A DNA stretch of 64,000 nt. Source: Variovorax paradoxus EPS (lineage in GTDB: Bacteria; Pseudomonadota; Gammaproteobacteria; Burkholderiales; Burkholderiaceae_C). Every line of letters begins with the position of its first letter. Within the stretch, counting starts at the first letter, position 1. The notes beneath the pieces are model-generated. The model saw only the letters and a program-made list of their open reading frames with translations. It ran no database searches and was not told the origin of the DNA. The DNA lies in NCBI RefSeq assembly GCF_000184745.1, contig NC_014931.1, forward strand, positions 5,332,001-5,396,000, given 5' to 3'. A program made the position numbers and the translations under genes. Positions 8,206 through 19,179 of this stretch are shown here, piece after piece.

Positions 8206-10368
8206 ATGGATTCATTCGACAACGAAAACACCGCGCCCTTGGACCGTCGCATCTTTTGCCTCAGCGCGATCAGCCTTGCCACTCTGGGCGCGACAGCTTG
8301 CGGTGGTGGTAGTGGAGGCAGCGGCTTTGTCGGCGGTGGCATCGCTGCGGGACCGGGGGTACCGACTGCGGTCGCGCCGGCTCCTCCCACAGCAGTCGAT
8401 CCTTCCGGCGATCCGAGCGCTCCCGCGGTGGCTCCGCCCCCTCCTTCACCCCCTCAGGCACGCAAGTTCGTCCACCCCGGCCTTCTTCACACGGAGAGCG
8501 ATTTCGAGCGCATGCGCCAGAAGGTCCAGGAGCAGGCGCAACCGTGGCTCTCCGGCTGGAATGCATTGACAGGCAACGGCCGCGCGCAGCTCGGTGCGAA
8601 GCCGCGTCCGCTGGCCACGGTGATTCGGGGGGACGTCCCGGGCCAGAACTTCGCGCAGTTCTACATCGACGTCGCGCGCGCCTACCAACTCGCGCTGCGC
8701 TGGAAGGTCTCGCAGGACACGCGCTATGCCGACCTTGCGGTGGTCTTCCTGAACGAATGGTCCTCCACGCTCAAGGAGGTCACGGGCAATGCGGACCGCT
8801 TTCTCGCGGCGGGCATCTACGGCTACGAGTTCGCGAACGCGGCCGAGATCATGCGCACCTACCCAGGCTGGGCGCCGGCCGATTTCGCGCGCTTCCAGAC
8901 CATGATGCTGGACATCTTCTATCCGCTCAACAACCAGTTCCTCACCATCCACAACGGCACCCAGTACAGCAGCTACTGGGCCAACTGGGACCAATGCAGC
9001 ATGGCCTCGATCTTGGCCATCGGCGTGCTCTGCGACCGGCCGGACATCTACGACGAGGCGATCAGCTACTACAAGGCCGGCCAGGGCAACGGCGCGGGCC
9101 TGCAGGCGGTCTACTACGTGCATCCCGGCTACCTCGGCCAATGGCAGGAAAGCGGGCGCGACCAGGGCCACTGCACGCTGGGCATCGGCCTTGCGGGCGC
9201 CTTCTGCGAGATGGCGTGGAACCAGGGCGACGACATCTACGGCTACGAGAACAACCGCTTCCTGGCGGGCGCCGAGTACGTGGCGAAGACCAATCTTCGC
9301 GATGGCACCGGCGCCTTCTACACGATGCCCTACTTCACCAACGTCAACAAGCAAGGCAAGCAGGCCGAGCTGTCGACGGGAGCCCAGGGCCATCGGCGAG
9401 GCATCTGGGAAAGCGTGCACAACCACTATGCCAATCGCCTGGGCATCGCGACGCCCTACACCGCCCTGCAAGCCATCCAGATGCGCCCCGAGGGAGACGG
9501 CGGCAAAGGCGACGAACTGGGCTTCGGCACGCTGACCTTCACGCGCGATCCGCTGCCGACAGCCGGGCGCCCCAGCGGGTTGACCGCGCGCTTGCGCGGC
9601 ACGCAGGTTGTGCTGTCATGGTGGGGCTGCACCGGTGCGCAGAGCTACTCGGTGCGCCGCGCGGAGCGGGCCGGCGGCCCCTACAGCGTGATCGCATCGG
9701 GCATCACCGACACGCTCACGTTCAACGACACCGCGCTCAGCGCGACCGGCGCGACCGGCGCGACCGACGTCTACCACTACGTGATCGTCGCGGCCACCGC
9801 CTCGGGCGACAGCGCGCCGTCCACCGAAGCGCGGGTGTCCGTGGCGCCCGAGCTGCTGCTGCAGTGGAAGCCCGATGGCGGCGCGCGCACGCCTGTCCGC
9901 CTGCCGACGGGTCTTGCGAAGAACGCCGCCGACTTCACGGTCTCGGTCCGGGTCTTCCTGGACAGCGCCGCAACGTGGGCCCGCGTGTTCGACTTCGGCT
10001 CCGGCACGCGCCGCTACATGATGCTCACGGTCCGCAATGGCGGCGGTGTGGTCCGCTACGGGATCTCCACGGTCCACGGCTTCAACGAGGAGGGGATCGA
10101 CGGCACGTCGGCGCTTGCCACCGGACGCTGGGTGCATGTCGCGGTCACCCTGTCGGGCACGCTCGGGACGCTGTACGTGGACGGCGTCGTCGACGGCACC
10201 AATGCACAGATGACGCTCACGCCCGCCGACCTGGGCGAGACGACGCAGAACTGGCTCGGCCATTCGCAGTTTGCCAAAGACCCCGATCTGCAGGGACGCG
10301 TGGACGACCTGCGCTTCTACAGCGGCGCACTCGGCGCGACAGAGATTGCCGCACTGGCGAAGGCCTGA
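8206..10368 (+). CDS. Alginate-lyase-like lipoprotein with C-terminal LamG-type domain
   Basis: 720 residues. DRR at 13-15 precedes a hydrophobic stretch and a lipobox-like Cys32, suggesting export, perhaps by Tat, and lipidation. A glycine- and then proline-rich linker runs to about residue 84. An alpha-toroid alginate-lyase-type domain follows (about 85-435), with NGTQYSSYWANWDQ at 250-263 and QESGRDQGH at 314-322, family active-site motifs. A fibronectin-III-like segment (about 455-545) and a concanavalin/LamG-type domain (about 550-718, ending in DDLRFYSGALGATEIAAL) complete it. It probably cleaves uronate-containing polysaccharide at the cell surface; the true substrate is unknown. No alginate-use operon surrounds it. 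Confidence 0.8.
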   Translation: MDSFDNENTAPLDRRIFCLSAISLATLGATACGGGSGGSGFVGGGIAAGPGVPTAVAPAPPTAVDPSGDPSAPAVAPPPPSPPQARKFVHPGLLHTESDFERMRQKVQEQAQPWLSGWNALTGNGRAQLGAKPRPLATVIRGDVPGQNFAQFYIDVARAYQLALRWKVSQDTRYADLAVVFLNEWSSTLKEVTGNADRFLAAGIYGYEFANAAEIMRTYPGWAPADFARFQTMMLDIFYPLNNQFLTIHNGTQYSSYWANWDQCSMASILAIGVLCDRPDIYDEAISYYKAGQGNGAGLQAVYYVHPGYLGQWQESGRDQGHCTLGIGLAGAFCEMAWNQGDDIYGYENNRFLAGAEYVAKTNLRDGTGAFYTMPYFTNVNKQGKQAELSTGAQGHRRGIWESVHNHYANRLGIATPYTALQAIQMRPEGDGGKGDELGFGTLTFTRDPLPTAGRPSGLTARLRGTQVVLSWWGCTGAQSYSVRRAERAGGPYSVIASGITDTLTFNDTALSATGATGATDVYHYVIVAATASGDSAPSTEARVSVAPELLLQWKPDGGARTPVRLPTGLAKNAADFTVSVRVFLDSAATWARVFDFGSGTRRYMMLTVRNGGGVVRYGISTVHGFNEEGIDGTSALATGRWVHVAVTLSGTLGTLYVDGVVDGTNAQMTLTPADLGETTQNWLGHSQFAKDPDLQGRVDDLRFYSGALGATEIAALAKA

Positions 10369-10413
10369 GAAGGAAGGTGTGAACGAACCGCCCACGGAAT
10401 GCAGGCGCTTCGT

Positions 10414-10959
10414 TCAGGCCCGGTAACGCGGCCACCGGTGGCGCGTGCCGCCCGCACTGCGACTGGCGCTTTCCGGCACCGCGCCCTTCGCGTTCAATTC
10501 GGCTGCACGCAGCTCGATCCGGCTCAGGCATTGAAGAAATATGCCGGCCTGCGCGTCGTCGATGCCGGCCACGAGCTCGGCATCGAGGCGCGCGATGCGC
10601 GGAAACAGGTCATCGAAGAGCTGCTGCCCTTGAGGGCTCAGGCGCACATGCACGCCGCGGCCGTCCTCGGCGTCGCGCCGCCGCTCCACCAGTCCCTTCT
10701 GGGAGAGGCTGCCCAGGCCGCGCGAGGTGCGCACACGGTCCCACTGCAGATGTTCGGCAAAGGCCGAAGGGGTCGCCTCGCCGATCTGCCTGAGCGCGGC
10801 GATCAGCTCCCATTCGCGATGCGTGATGCCGAAGCCCTCGTCGGCAATGCGCGTCGCCATGCCGACGACGGCGCGTATGGCGCACGGCAGCCTGAACAGG
10901 AAGAGATCACCCAGGGAACCGGGGGCGGGCGCCCCACCCGCATCGGAGAAAGCTGGCAT
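10414..10959 (-). CDS. MarR-family transcriptional regulator (paralogue 2 of 3)
   Basis: 181 residues from ATG 10959 (MPAFSDAGG...); the frame is open further upstream but that part has no MarR character. The DNA-binding core includes ATRIADEGFGITHREWELIA, then SAFAEHLQWDRVRTSRGLGS and the wing ERRRDAEDGRGVHVRLSPQG, close to the gene at 6253. The C-terminal tail GGTRHRWPR is also shared. It converges on the alginate-lyase-like gene and is transcribed away from the LysR gene at 11157. Start confidence is moderate because no clear ribosome site precedes it. Confidence 0.82.
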   Translation of the reverse strand: MPAFSDAGGAPAPGSLGDLFLFRLPCAIRAVVGMATRIADEGFGITHREWELIAALRQIGEATPSAFAEHLQWDRVRTSRGLGSLSQKGLVERRRDAEDGRGVHVRLSPQGQQLFDDLFPRIARLDAELVAGIDDAQAGIFLQCLSRIELRAAELNAKGAVPESASRSAGGTRHRWPRYRA

Positions 10960-11156
10960 ACGAATCAGAGAGTGGAGGTGCCAGGTCACCGAAATGAGTG
11001 CCCGGTAGGAAGCGCCGGATCGCACCGGCTTCCCGACTTGCGCCGCATGGCCCTGGCGGCTCATGCATGCGGGGCCAACGATACGCATCGGTGCGGCCGG
11101 GATAAACGTCGCGCTGCGCAATTGCTTATCCCGGAATCCGGAACAAAGGGCTGTCG

Positions 11157-12128
11157 ATGGATCGATTGAGTGCCATGCAGGCCTTCGTGGCGGTGGTGGA
11201 GGCCGGCAGCTTCGTGGGTGCAGCCGACGCACTGGGAATTTCGAAGACGTCGGTCTCGCGCCTGATCGTCGACCTGGAGTCGCACCTGGGCACGCGGCTC
11301 CTGCAAAGAACCACCCGCCGGGTGCGCACGACGGAAGCGGGAGAGCGCTTTTTTGCGCGGGCGAGCCTGCTGTTGTCCGACCTGGAGGAAGCAGAGTCCG
11401 AAGTCACGTGGCGCACGCTCACGCCGCACGGCGTGCTGCGCGTGAGCGTTCCACTGTCGTTCGGGCCGCGCTACCTCGCGCCGCTTCTTCCCCTGTATCG
11501 AAACCAGTATCCCGACGTCGAACTCGAGGTTTCCTCGACCGATCACCTGGTCGATCTGGTGGACGACGGTTTCGACCTCGCCATCCGTGGCGCCTGGCAG
11601 CACGGAGAGACTTATGTGGCACGGCACCTGGCGCCGCTGCGAATCGTGATCTGCGCGTCGCCGGGCTACGTGGCCATGCATGGCGCGCCGCCGACGCCCG
11701 ATGCATTGGCCGCGCACAACTGCCTGACCAAGATCTCCGGTGCCGTCTCCGAAACATGGACCTTCTCTCGCACCGGCGACACCGTCGCCGTTCCGGTGCG
11801 GGGCAGCATGCGCGCGGACAGCGACGACATCCTGCTGACGGCGGCGCTGGCGGGCGAAGGCATCGTCGCAATGCCGACCTTCATGGCCGGCGACGACATT
11901 GCGAAGGGCGACCTGGTGCCGCTGCTGCTCGATTGGCAGTACCCGCCGGCGACCCTCATGGCCGTCTATCCGACCCGGCGCTATCTGTCGGCCAAGGTCC
12001 GCACCTTCGTGGAGTTCATGCAGAAGGCTTTCGCGGGCGACCCGGCCTGGGATCGGTGGATGGACATGTTCCCCGAGGCGCGGAAAGACCACGACGCCCC
12101 TGGAGCCGCCCTCCCGCCAGGAGGCTGA
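11157..12128 (+). CDS. LysR-family transcriptional regulator
   Basis: 323 residues. The N-terminal winged helix (residues 1-60) has EAGSFVGAADALGISKTSVS, followed by a complete LysR substrate domain with the DLAIRGAWQHGETYVARHLA block. It belongs to the large AaeR/DsdC-like group of Burkholderiales. The segment upstream of the ATG has CCGGA repeats near 11132-11142 that could be part of its operator. It converges on the acyl-CoA dehydrogenase gene with a 6-base gap. Target genes are unknown. Confidence 0.85.
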   Translation: MDRLSAMQAFVAVVEAGSFVGAADALGISKTSVSRLIVDLESHLGTRLLQRTTRRVRTTEAGERFFARASLLLSDLEEAESEVTWRTLTPHGVLRVSVPLSFGPRYLAPLLPLYRNQYPDVELEVSSTDHLVDLVDDGFDLAIRGAWQHGETYVARHLAPLRIVICASPGYVAMHGAPPTPDALAAHNCLTKISGAVSETWTFSRTGDTVAVPVRGSMRADSDDILLTAALAGEGIVAMPTFMAGDDIAKGDLVPLLLDWQYPPATLMAVYPTRRYLSAKVRTFVEFMQKAFAGDPAWDRWMDMFPEARKDHDAPGAALPPGG

Positions 12129-12134
12129 AGGCCC

Positions 12135-13379
<1,245 letters not shown>

Positions 13380-13566
13380 GCGGATGTCTTCCGGGTTGGG
13401 GGTGATGGGTCGGGGAACGGTTGCGCCATGGTGCCCGGCCCGGGCCCGTCCGTCTGTCTCCTGCATGACGGCGCGCGCCTCGCGCATGCACGCATCGACA
13501 CCCGCGACCTGGTCTTTGAATTCAGCTAAGAGGCCGAGCGGCCATGCCGGATCGCCTCTCAACGCC

Positions 13567-15831
13567 TCAGGGCTTGATCGTCCATTGCAACGCGGCCAAC
13601 AGGTTGCTGTGGTCGTCGGTCCACGTCGCGACGCCGGTGGCATCGATGGCCTCGCCGCGCTCGCGGACGACCGGGTCTTGCAGGAAGCGACCGTCGTTCG
13701 TCAGCAGCACGTACTCCGAGGCGTGCTCCAGCGTCGGGTTGCCGGGCGCAGGCTTGAAACCGATGCGCACCCCCTGCATGCCCACGTCTTCGGCCAGGCG
13801 CTTGACCACCGGCGCGAGGGCGAGGTGCCGGTTGCTGATGTGGAACGCGATCACGCCCGTGGGCAGCAGGTGCCGGCGATAGAGCGCCATCGCCTCGCGC
13901 GTCATCAGGTGCATGGGAATCGCATCGCCCGAGAAGGCGTCGACCACGATCACGTCGAAGCGCTGCGAGCCGTGCGCCTCGAGCTCCTGCTGCATCAGAA
14001 GGCGCGCATCGCCCTGTGCGATCTCGACCGTCGCGGCCGAGTCGGCGAGGTAGGTGAAGTGCGAGCGCGCCGCCGCCGTCACGCGCGGATTGATCTCGTA
14101 GAAGCGGAACGTATCGCCGCTGCGCCCGAAGGCCGCGAGCGTACCCACGCCCAGGCCGATCACGCCCACGCGCTGCGATGCACCGCGGTTCGTGAGCAGC
14201 GCGAGCCCCGCTCCGGATTCCGGCCCGTAGTAGGTGCTCGGCAGGCGCCGCTGCACCGCGCCCTGCAATTGCTCGCCGTGCGAGATGACGCCGTGCATCA
14301 GCCGGCGCGACGCGGTCGGCGCGCCCGGAATGCCGAACTGCTCCACGCGCAGCGCGCCGTAGAAGTTGCGCACGCGCAGCATCGTGCGGTTGTCGGCTTC
14401 GCGCACGCTGGCGATCGAGAGCCAGGCCACGATCGCCGACACCAGCACACCCGCCAGCCCCGCGCCCGCCGCCCATGAACGCGCACGCCATGCGGTGTAG
14501 AGCACCGCCAAACAGGCCAGCGCGGCGATCGAGGCGTAGAAGACATTCGTCGACACCGCGACCGCGTCCATGCGCAGGAACGCGGCAAAACCCACCACCA
14601 CGGCGAGCGCGAACCCGAACCACACCCACTGCTGGCGCCCGCGCACCAGCCACAGCAGGATCAACCCCGGTGCCGCCAGGCTCGCCGGCAGCTCCCAGTA
14701 CCCGTTGAAGAAATGCGGCGCGACCACGCCCGCGAAGATGCCGCCCAGCGCGCCGCCGAGCGACAGCAAAAGGTAGAAGCGCGTAAGCCGAGCGGGGCCG
14801 GGCCGCGCCCGCGCGAGTTCGCCGTTCGAGACCATGCAGATCGCGAACAGCCCAGCGCAGAAGAGCCCGATGGCCGCGGGAATCGGCAGCGAGCGCTGCG
14901 GCGTGTTGAGGTACCAGCCCATCACCGGCGCCAGCACCAGCACCGCGGGCCAGAAGAGCCAGCGCCGATACCAGAAGTCGCTGTCGAAGCACAGCACGAA
15001 GCTCAGCAGGTAGAGCGCGAGCGGCACGATCCACAGCATCGGCACCGAGGCGATGTCCTGCGTGATGAAGGCCGACACCGCGAGCAGCGCCACCGTGCCG
15101 AGTGCGGAGAGCATGAGCCACAGGGCCTGGTCCGCCCATGAAAGCGGCGATGCCGGCACCGCGGCAGGTGCGTGGATGGCGGCCGCCACCGGCGACGGCT
15201 TCGCCCTCGCCACCGCGAGCACCGACACGATCGCCAGCACCGCGAACAGCCCGAAGCCAGCGGACCATGCGATGGCCTGCGCACGCAGCGCGAATACCGG
15301 CTCCAGCACGAAGGGATAAACCACAAGAGCGAACAGCGCCGCGAGGTTCGACAACGCGAACAGCCGGTAGACCTTCGCCTGCCGCGGCGCATCGCCGGCA
15401 TGCAGCCGCGCGACCCAGCTCTGCACCAGCGGCCCGGTGGTGCACACCGCAAGATACGGCAGCCCGATGGTGGCGGCCAGCACGGCGAGCACGCCCGTCG
15501 CCGGGTCGCCCTGGCCGGTCGGCTTCCACGCCGCATCGGGAATCACCGGCAGCATCGCGCAGGCCGCAAGCAGCAACAGCGCATGCACGATGGCCTGCGT
15601 GCGCAGCGGCCGGCGCGAAAGCCAGTCGGCATAGAAATACCCGACGAGCAGCACGACCTGAAAGAACACCAGGCACAGCGTCCACACCGCGGCCGAGCCG
15701 CCGAACCAGGGCAGGATCTGCCGCGCGATCAGCGGCTGCACCAGGAAGAGCAGGAACGCCGAGACGAAGATCGTCGATGCGCAGTGGGCAAGCGCGCCGG
15801 AGCCTTCTCCCGCCCTTCTCGTCTCCGCCAT
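13567..15831 (-). CDS. Membrane-embedded spermidine-synthase-like protein
   Basis: 754 residues from ATG 15831. The first about 430 residues hold many hydrophobic helices (a fused-MFS/SpeE-type membrane domain). The C-terminal third is a spermidine-synthase-like Rossmann fold with [23 protein letters not shown] and [19 protein letters not shown]. Such fusions do not necessarily make spermidine; the substrate is unknown. Its ATG shares one base with the stop of the TadE-like gene (TGATG), so it is translationally tied to the Tad pilus locus. Stand-alone homologues are common in Proteobacteria, so its placement here is worth noting. Confidence 0.82.
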   Translation of the reverse strand: MAETRRAGEGSGALAHCASTIFVSAFLLFLVQPLIARQILPWFGGSAAVWTLCLVFFQVVLLVGYFYADWLSRRPLRTQAIVHALLLLAACAMLPVIPDAAWKPTGQGDPATGVLAVLAATIGLPYLAVCTTGPLVQSWVARLHAGDAPRQAKVYRLFALSNLAALFALVVYPFVLEPVFALRAQAIAWSAGFGLFAVLAIVSVLAVARAKPSPVAAAIHAPAAVPASPLSWADQALWLMLSALGTVALLAVSAFITQDIASVPMLWIVPLALYLLSFVLCFDSDFWYRRWLFWPAVLVLAPVMGWYLNTPQRSLPIPAAIGLFCAGLFAICMVSNGELARARPGPARLTRFYLLLSLGGALGGIFAGVVAPHFFNGYWELPASLAAPGLILLWLVRGRQQWVWFGFALAVVVGFAAFLRMDAVAVSTNVFYASIAALACLAVLYTAWRARSWAAGAGLAGVLVSAIVAWLSIASVREADNRTMLRVRNFYGALRVEQFGIPGAPTASRRLMHGVISHGEQLQGAVQRRLPSTYYGPESGAGLALLTNRGASQRVGVIGLGVGTLAAFGRSGDTFRFYEINPRVTAAARSHFTYLADSAATVEIAQGDARLLMQQELEAHGSQRFDVIVVDAFSGDAIPMHLMTREAMALYRRHLLPTGVIAFHISNRHLALAPVVKRLAEDVGMQGVRIGFKPAPGNPTLEHASEYVLLTNDGRFLQDPVVRERGEAIDATGVATWTDDHSNLLAALQWTIKP

Positions 15832-17039
15832 CAAGACCCTGCCTGGTTCGGGTTGGGCACCTTGTCCAGCTGCTCCCTGACCGCGTCGCCCCAGAGCGCC
15901 GGACAGAAGGAATTGCCGTCGCCCACCTTGTCGGCCAGCGCGTCGACGCCGCGCGCCAGCAACTGCGTGGCCCACTCGGTGCTGCTGTTGCGCACGAAGG
16001 CGTAGACGTTGGTCATCAGGTCACCGGGCGCCTCCAGCACGTTGTTGCCGACGTTGGCGCTCCACGCCGGGTCCCACTGCGACTCGATGCTGCGGTCGCC
16101 CGTCGGGCCGAACGAATAGAACGGGTGCCAGTACATCGGCGACTCCATGCCCACCACGCCCTCGGCCACCAGCGGGATCTTGCCGTTGGCGATGTAGTAG
16201 GCGTCGAGCTGGTTGAGGCGGAAGTCGGTGCCCGGTGCCGCCGCACCGTCGGTGGACAACAGCCGATACCAGGCCTCGCCCACGTATTTGTAGCCCTCCA
16301 GCGCCAGGAGGATGATCTTGTTGGCCACCGGAATGCCCAGCCGGTAGCCGTAGTGCACCCGCAGGTGCAGCACGCTCGATTCGCCCAGCGTCTTGTTCGA
16401 GGTGGTGCCGCGCAGCTCGGCATCGGGCGGCAGCGGGTCGTTGATGCCCGCGGCGCTGCCCATGGCCTTGGCCTTGTATTCGTAGGGCAGGGGCTTCCGG
16501 TAGCGCATGGTGTCGTTGGGGATCTGCAGGATCCAGCGGTTCTCGCCGAAGTTCTCGATGAAGGCCCAGTCGATGAAGGTGGTCTGCGTGGGGTTCAGGT
16601 ATTCGATGCAGGCCGAATCGATCAGGTCCTTGTTGGTGGCGACCCAGCCCTTGAACATGCCGCCGACGCTCGGGTCGGCCACGTTCAGCGGCATCATTCC
16701 CTTGACCAGCCCCTGCCACACGCTGCCGCGGGTGAGCGCGTTGGTGGTGAGCTCCAGCGCCGCGCTGTTGAGCTTGCCCAGCCCCGGCGCCGCGCTGCCG
16801 ATGCGAAAGACGAAGGGCAGCGGCATGCCGTTGTTGAGCGAACCCGCGCGCGCCGCCTCGTGCGCCGCATATTCGAGCGTGAGCCGCGCGCGGTAGATGA
16901 GGCCGAACTGCACCACGCACATCACGAACAGGATCAGCACCGGCAGCGCGATCACGGTCTCGGTCATCGAGATGCCGCGCTGATGCCGCCGATGCCTGTG
17001 CCGCTCGGAGCAGCGCGATGAATGAAGGGTGCGATGCAT
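15831..17039 (-). CDS. TadE-like pseudopilin
   Basis: 402 residues. A basic leader ends RRHQRG, then ISMTETVIALPVLILFVMC: the TadE-type prepilin site with Glu at mature +5, followed by YRARLTLEYAAHEAARAGS, the TadE domain. The remaining roughly 320 residues form a globular domain unlike known families to my eye. GGGAG 8 bases before the ATG is a good ribosome site. It probably helps assemble or anchor the Flp pilus and would be cut by a TadV/PilD-type peptidase not found in this window. It lies between a DUF192 gene and the spermidine-synthase-like gene. Confidence 0.82.
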   Translation of the reverse strand: MHRTLHSSRCSERHRHRRHQRGISMTETVIALPVLILFVMCVVQFGLIYRARLTLEYAAHEAARAGSLNNGMPLPFVFRIGSAAPGLGKLNSAALELTTNALTRGSVWQGLVKGMMPLNVADPSVGGMFKGWVATNKDLIDSACIEYLNPTQTTFIDWAFIENFGENRWILQIPNDTMRYRKPLPYEYKAKAMGSAAGINDPLPPDAELRGTTSNKTLGESSVLHLRVHYGYRLGIPVANKIILLALEGYKYVGEAWYRLLSTDGAAAPGTDFRLNQLDAYYIANGKIPLVAEGVVGMESPMYWHPFYSFGPTGDRSIESQWDPAWSANVGNNVLEAPGDLMTNVYAFVRNSSTEWATQLLARGVDALADKVGDGNSFCPALWGDAVREQLDKVPNPNQAGS

Positions 17040-17058
17040 GTCGTTCTCCCGGGGCCGC

Positions 17059-17400
17059 CTACCAACCCGACAACTTGAGGCCCGGCATCAGCGCCAGGTG
17101 GCGTGCCTGGCCGGCGTTCAGCTCGAGCACCCTGGCCGCGCCGGGGCACCAGGCCATGCGCATCGGCTTCAGGCGCTCGACGATGCGAACGATCTGGCCG
17201 CTGCGGTCCAGGAAGACGACGTCGATCGGATAGCGCATGCCCACCGTGTGCACCGAGCTGCATCGCGCGATGAGCAGGCCTTCGCTCGCGGCCAGCCGCG
17301 GCCGCCCGAGCAGCCCGCGCGTGCGGTCCCAGCCGCGCTCGGCCACGCGCACGGGACCGAAGGGCTGGGCCTGGGGAGAGCGGAGGGAGACGATGCGCAT
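17059..17400 (-). CDS. DUF192 family protein
   Basis: 113 residues from ATG 17400 with a GGAAG ribosome site. The DUF192 core is visible: WDRTRGLLGRPRLAASEGLL, SSVHTVGMRYPIDVVFLD and the closing LELNAGQARHLALMPG. The family is small, often secreted in other bacteria, and of unknown biochemical role. This copy has no signal peptide. It sits inside the Tad operon between tadC (26 bases upstream) and the TadE-like gene (19 bases downstream), a placement known in some proteobacterial Tad loci, so it may assist pilus assembly. Confidence 0.85.
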   Translation of the reverse strand: MRIVSLRSPQAQPFGPVRVAERGWDRTRGLLGRPRLAASEGLLIARCSSVHTVGMRYPIDVVFLDRSGQIVRIVERLKPMRMAWCPGAARVLELNAGQARHLALMPGLKLSGW

Positions 17401-17426
17401 GGTGGTTCCGGAAGCTTCCTGGCGTC

Positions 17427-18314
17427 CTAGCGTTGGGTCTGGAGAAACTGCATCACCAGCGGAAAGAAGATGATGATGAAAGTGACCGGGAAGATGAAGA
17501 TCACCAGCGGGCCGATCATCTTCACGGGCGCCTCCATCGCGAGTTTCTCGGCGTGCTGGAAGCGCTCGGTGCGGCGCTGGTCGGAGATTGCCGAGAGCGT
17601 GTCCGCCAGGCTCGCACCGAGCGACTCGGCCTGCGTGAGGTTCGACACCAGGCTCTTGATGTGCTTGTTGTCCAGGCGCTCGGCCATGGCGTTGAGCGCG
17701 TCCATGCGGCTCACGCCGGTGCGCATCTCGCGCATCATGCGGTCGAACTCGATGCCCAGTGCGCCGCCCGGCCCCTTCTGCACCGCCTGCGCGATCGCGC
17801 CGGTCAAGCTCAGGCCCGCCTGGCAGCACAGCGTGATCATGTCCAGGTAGCCTGGCAGCGTGCGCAGGATGTTCTTCTCGCGCTTCTTGCGACGGTCGCG
17901 CATCCACATCACGGGGTAGTACCAGCCCATCGCGCACGACATCAGCGTGACCCACACCTTGGTGCCCGCCATCGCGCCGAGGAGGCCCGCCGTCCAGAGG
18001 CCGAGCGCGGCCACGACAACCAGCGACACCACCTGCACCGCGATGAACTCCTCGGCCTTCAGCACGAACTCCAGCCCCGCGAGCTGCAACTGGCGCTTGC
18101 GCTTGACGAGCATCGAGGTAGGCGCGATCTCCGACACATGGAACTGCAGGATGTTCACCACCGGCCACACCAGCCGCAGCATGCGCGGCAGCGGGTCCAT
18201 GTGGGTCCGCTCCGAAGGCTTGGCCTTGCGGATCAGCGAGATCATGTAGAGCAGCAGGATCACGCCCACGGTCGCGCACAGGAAGATGATGGCCAGGAGG
18301 ATCAGCGAGCGCAT
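17427..18314 (-). CDS. tadC: TadC-type inner-membrane platform protein
   Basis: 295 residues with a T2SSF domain. A membrane helix lies at residues 5-25, a pair around 95-135, and a C-terminal pair (VKMIGPLVIFIFPVTFIIIFFPLV). The cytoplasmic part has LDMITLCCQAGLSLTGAIAQ and the GASLADTLSAISDQRRTERF signature. With TadB it forms the inner-membrane base that couples the TadA ATPase to Flp pilus assembly. It starts 7 bases after tadB. Confidence 0.93.
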   Translation of the reverse strand: MRSLILLAIIFLCATVGVILLLYMISLIRKAKPSERTHMDPLPRMLRLVWPVVNILQFHVSEIAPTSMLVKRKRQLQLAGLEFVLKAEEFIAVQVVSLVVVAALGLWTAGLLGAMAGTKVWVTLMSCAMGWYYPVMWMRDRRKKREKNILRTLPGYLDMITLCCQAGLSLTGAIAQAVQKGPGGALGIEFDRMMREMRTGVSRMDALNAMAERLDNKHIKSLVSNLTQAESLGASLADTLSAISDQRRTERFQHAEKLAMEAPVKMIGPLVIFIFPVTFIIIFFPLVMQFLQTQR

Positions 18315-18321
18315 GGCGATC

Positions 18322-19179
18322 TCAGATGTCGATGGCCACGATCTTGCGGATCATCGCGTAGCCCAGGAACAGCATCACGCCGATCACGAACAGCACGGCC
18401 CAGCCGATCTTGGTGGAGAACAGCAATCCCATGGTGGGCTGCATCAGGTAGAGCACGCCCATCAGCAGCAGCGGAAAGAGCGTCATCACCAGACCCTGGA
18501 TGCGGCCCTGCGCGGTGAGCGCCTGGATGCGGCCTTCGAGAATGGCCTTCCTGCGCAGCGTCTCGGCCAGCACCTGCAGCGGCTCCGACAGATTGCCGCC
18601 CACTTCCTTGGAGACGCGCAGCGCCACCACCACCAGCACGAAGTCGGGAATGCCCAGGCGCTGCGACATCTTCTGGATCGCATCGTCGAAGCTCACGCCC
18701 AGGCGCTGCTCCTTGAGGACGAGGCCGAACTCCTGGCCGAGCGGCCCCTGCTGGTCGCGCACCAGCACCTGCACCGCGACCGACAAAGCGCTGCCAGCGC
18801 GCAGCGCGCTGGCAATGAAGAGCAGCGCATCGGGCAGTTCCGATTCGATCTGCTGCCTGCGCTTCTTTCGCTGCCATGCGAACCAGCGCGCGGGCAGCAG
18901 GTACAGCACCGTCGCCGCCACCAGGCCACCGAGCGGATTGCCCGAAATGAGCCAGCCGATCGCCCCGCAGAGCGCCACCAGGAACGCATGGCCCGAGGCG
19001 AACGCCACCGCATGCTGCGCCTGGAATTCGGAGAGGTTCAGCGTGCGCCGGCCGCTCGCCTGCAGCTTCGACATCACCTTGCCGGCCAGCTCGGGCGAGC
19101 GCTTCATCAGCAGGTAGCCGCACAGCATGATGAAGCCCATGCCGCAGAGCACCGATGCAATGAGAAACGCCGCTTTCAT
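18322..19179 (-). CDS. tadB: TadB-type inner-membrane platform protein
   Basis: 285 residues. ATG 19179 overlaps the tadA stop as ATGA. Helices lie at about 5-25, 65-85 and two near the C-terminus. The T2SSF domain has LPDALLFIASALRAGSALSV and FDDAIQKMSQRLGIPDFVLV. TadB pairs with TadC in the Flp pilus platform. Confidence 0.93.
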   Translation of the reverse strand: MKAAFLIASVLCGMGFIMLCGYLLMKRSPELAGKVMSKLQASGRRTLNLSEFQAQHAVAFASGHAFLVALCGAIGWLISGNPLGGLVAATVLYLLPARWFAWQRKKRRQQIESELPDALLFIASALRAGSALSVAVQVLVRDQQGPLGQEFGLVLKEQRLGVSFDDAIQKMSQRLGIPDFVLVVVALRVSKEVGGNLSEPLQVLAETLRRKAILEGRIQALTAQGRIQGLVMTLFPLLLMGVLYLMQPTMGLLFSTKIGWAVLFVIGVMLFLGYAMIRKIVAIDI

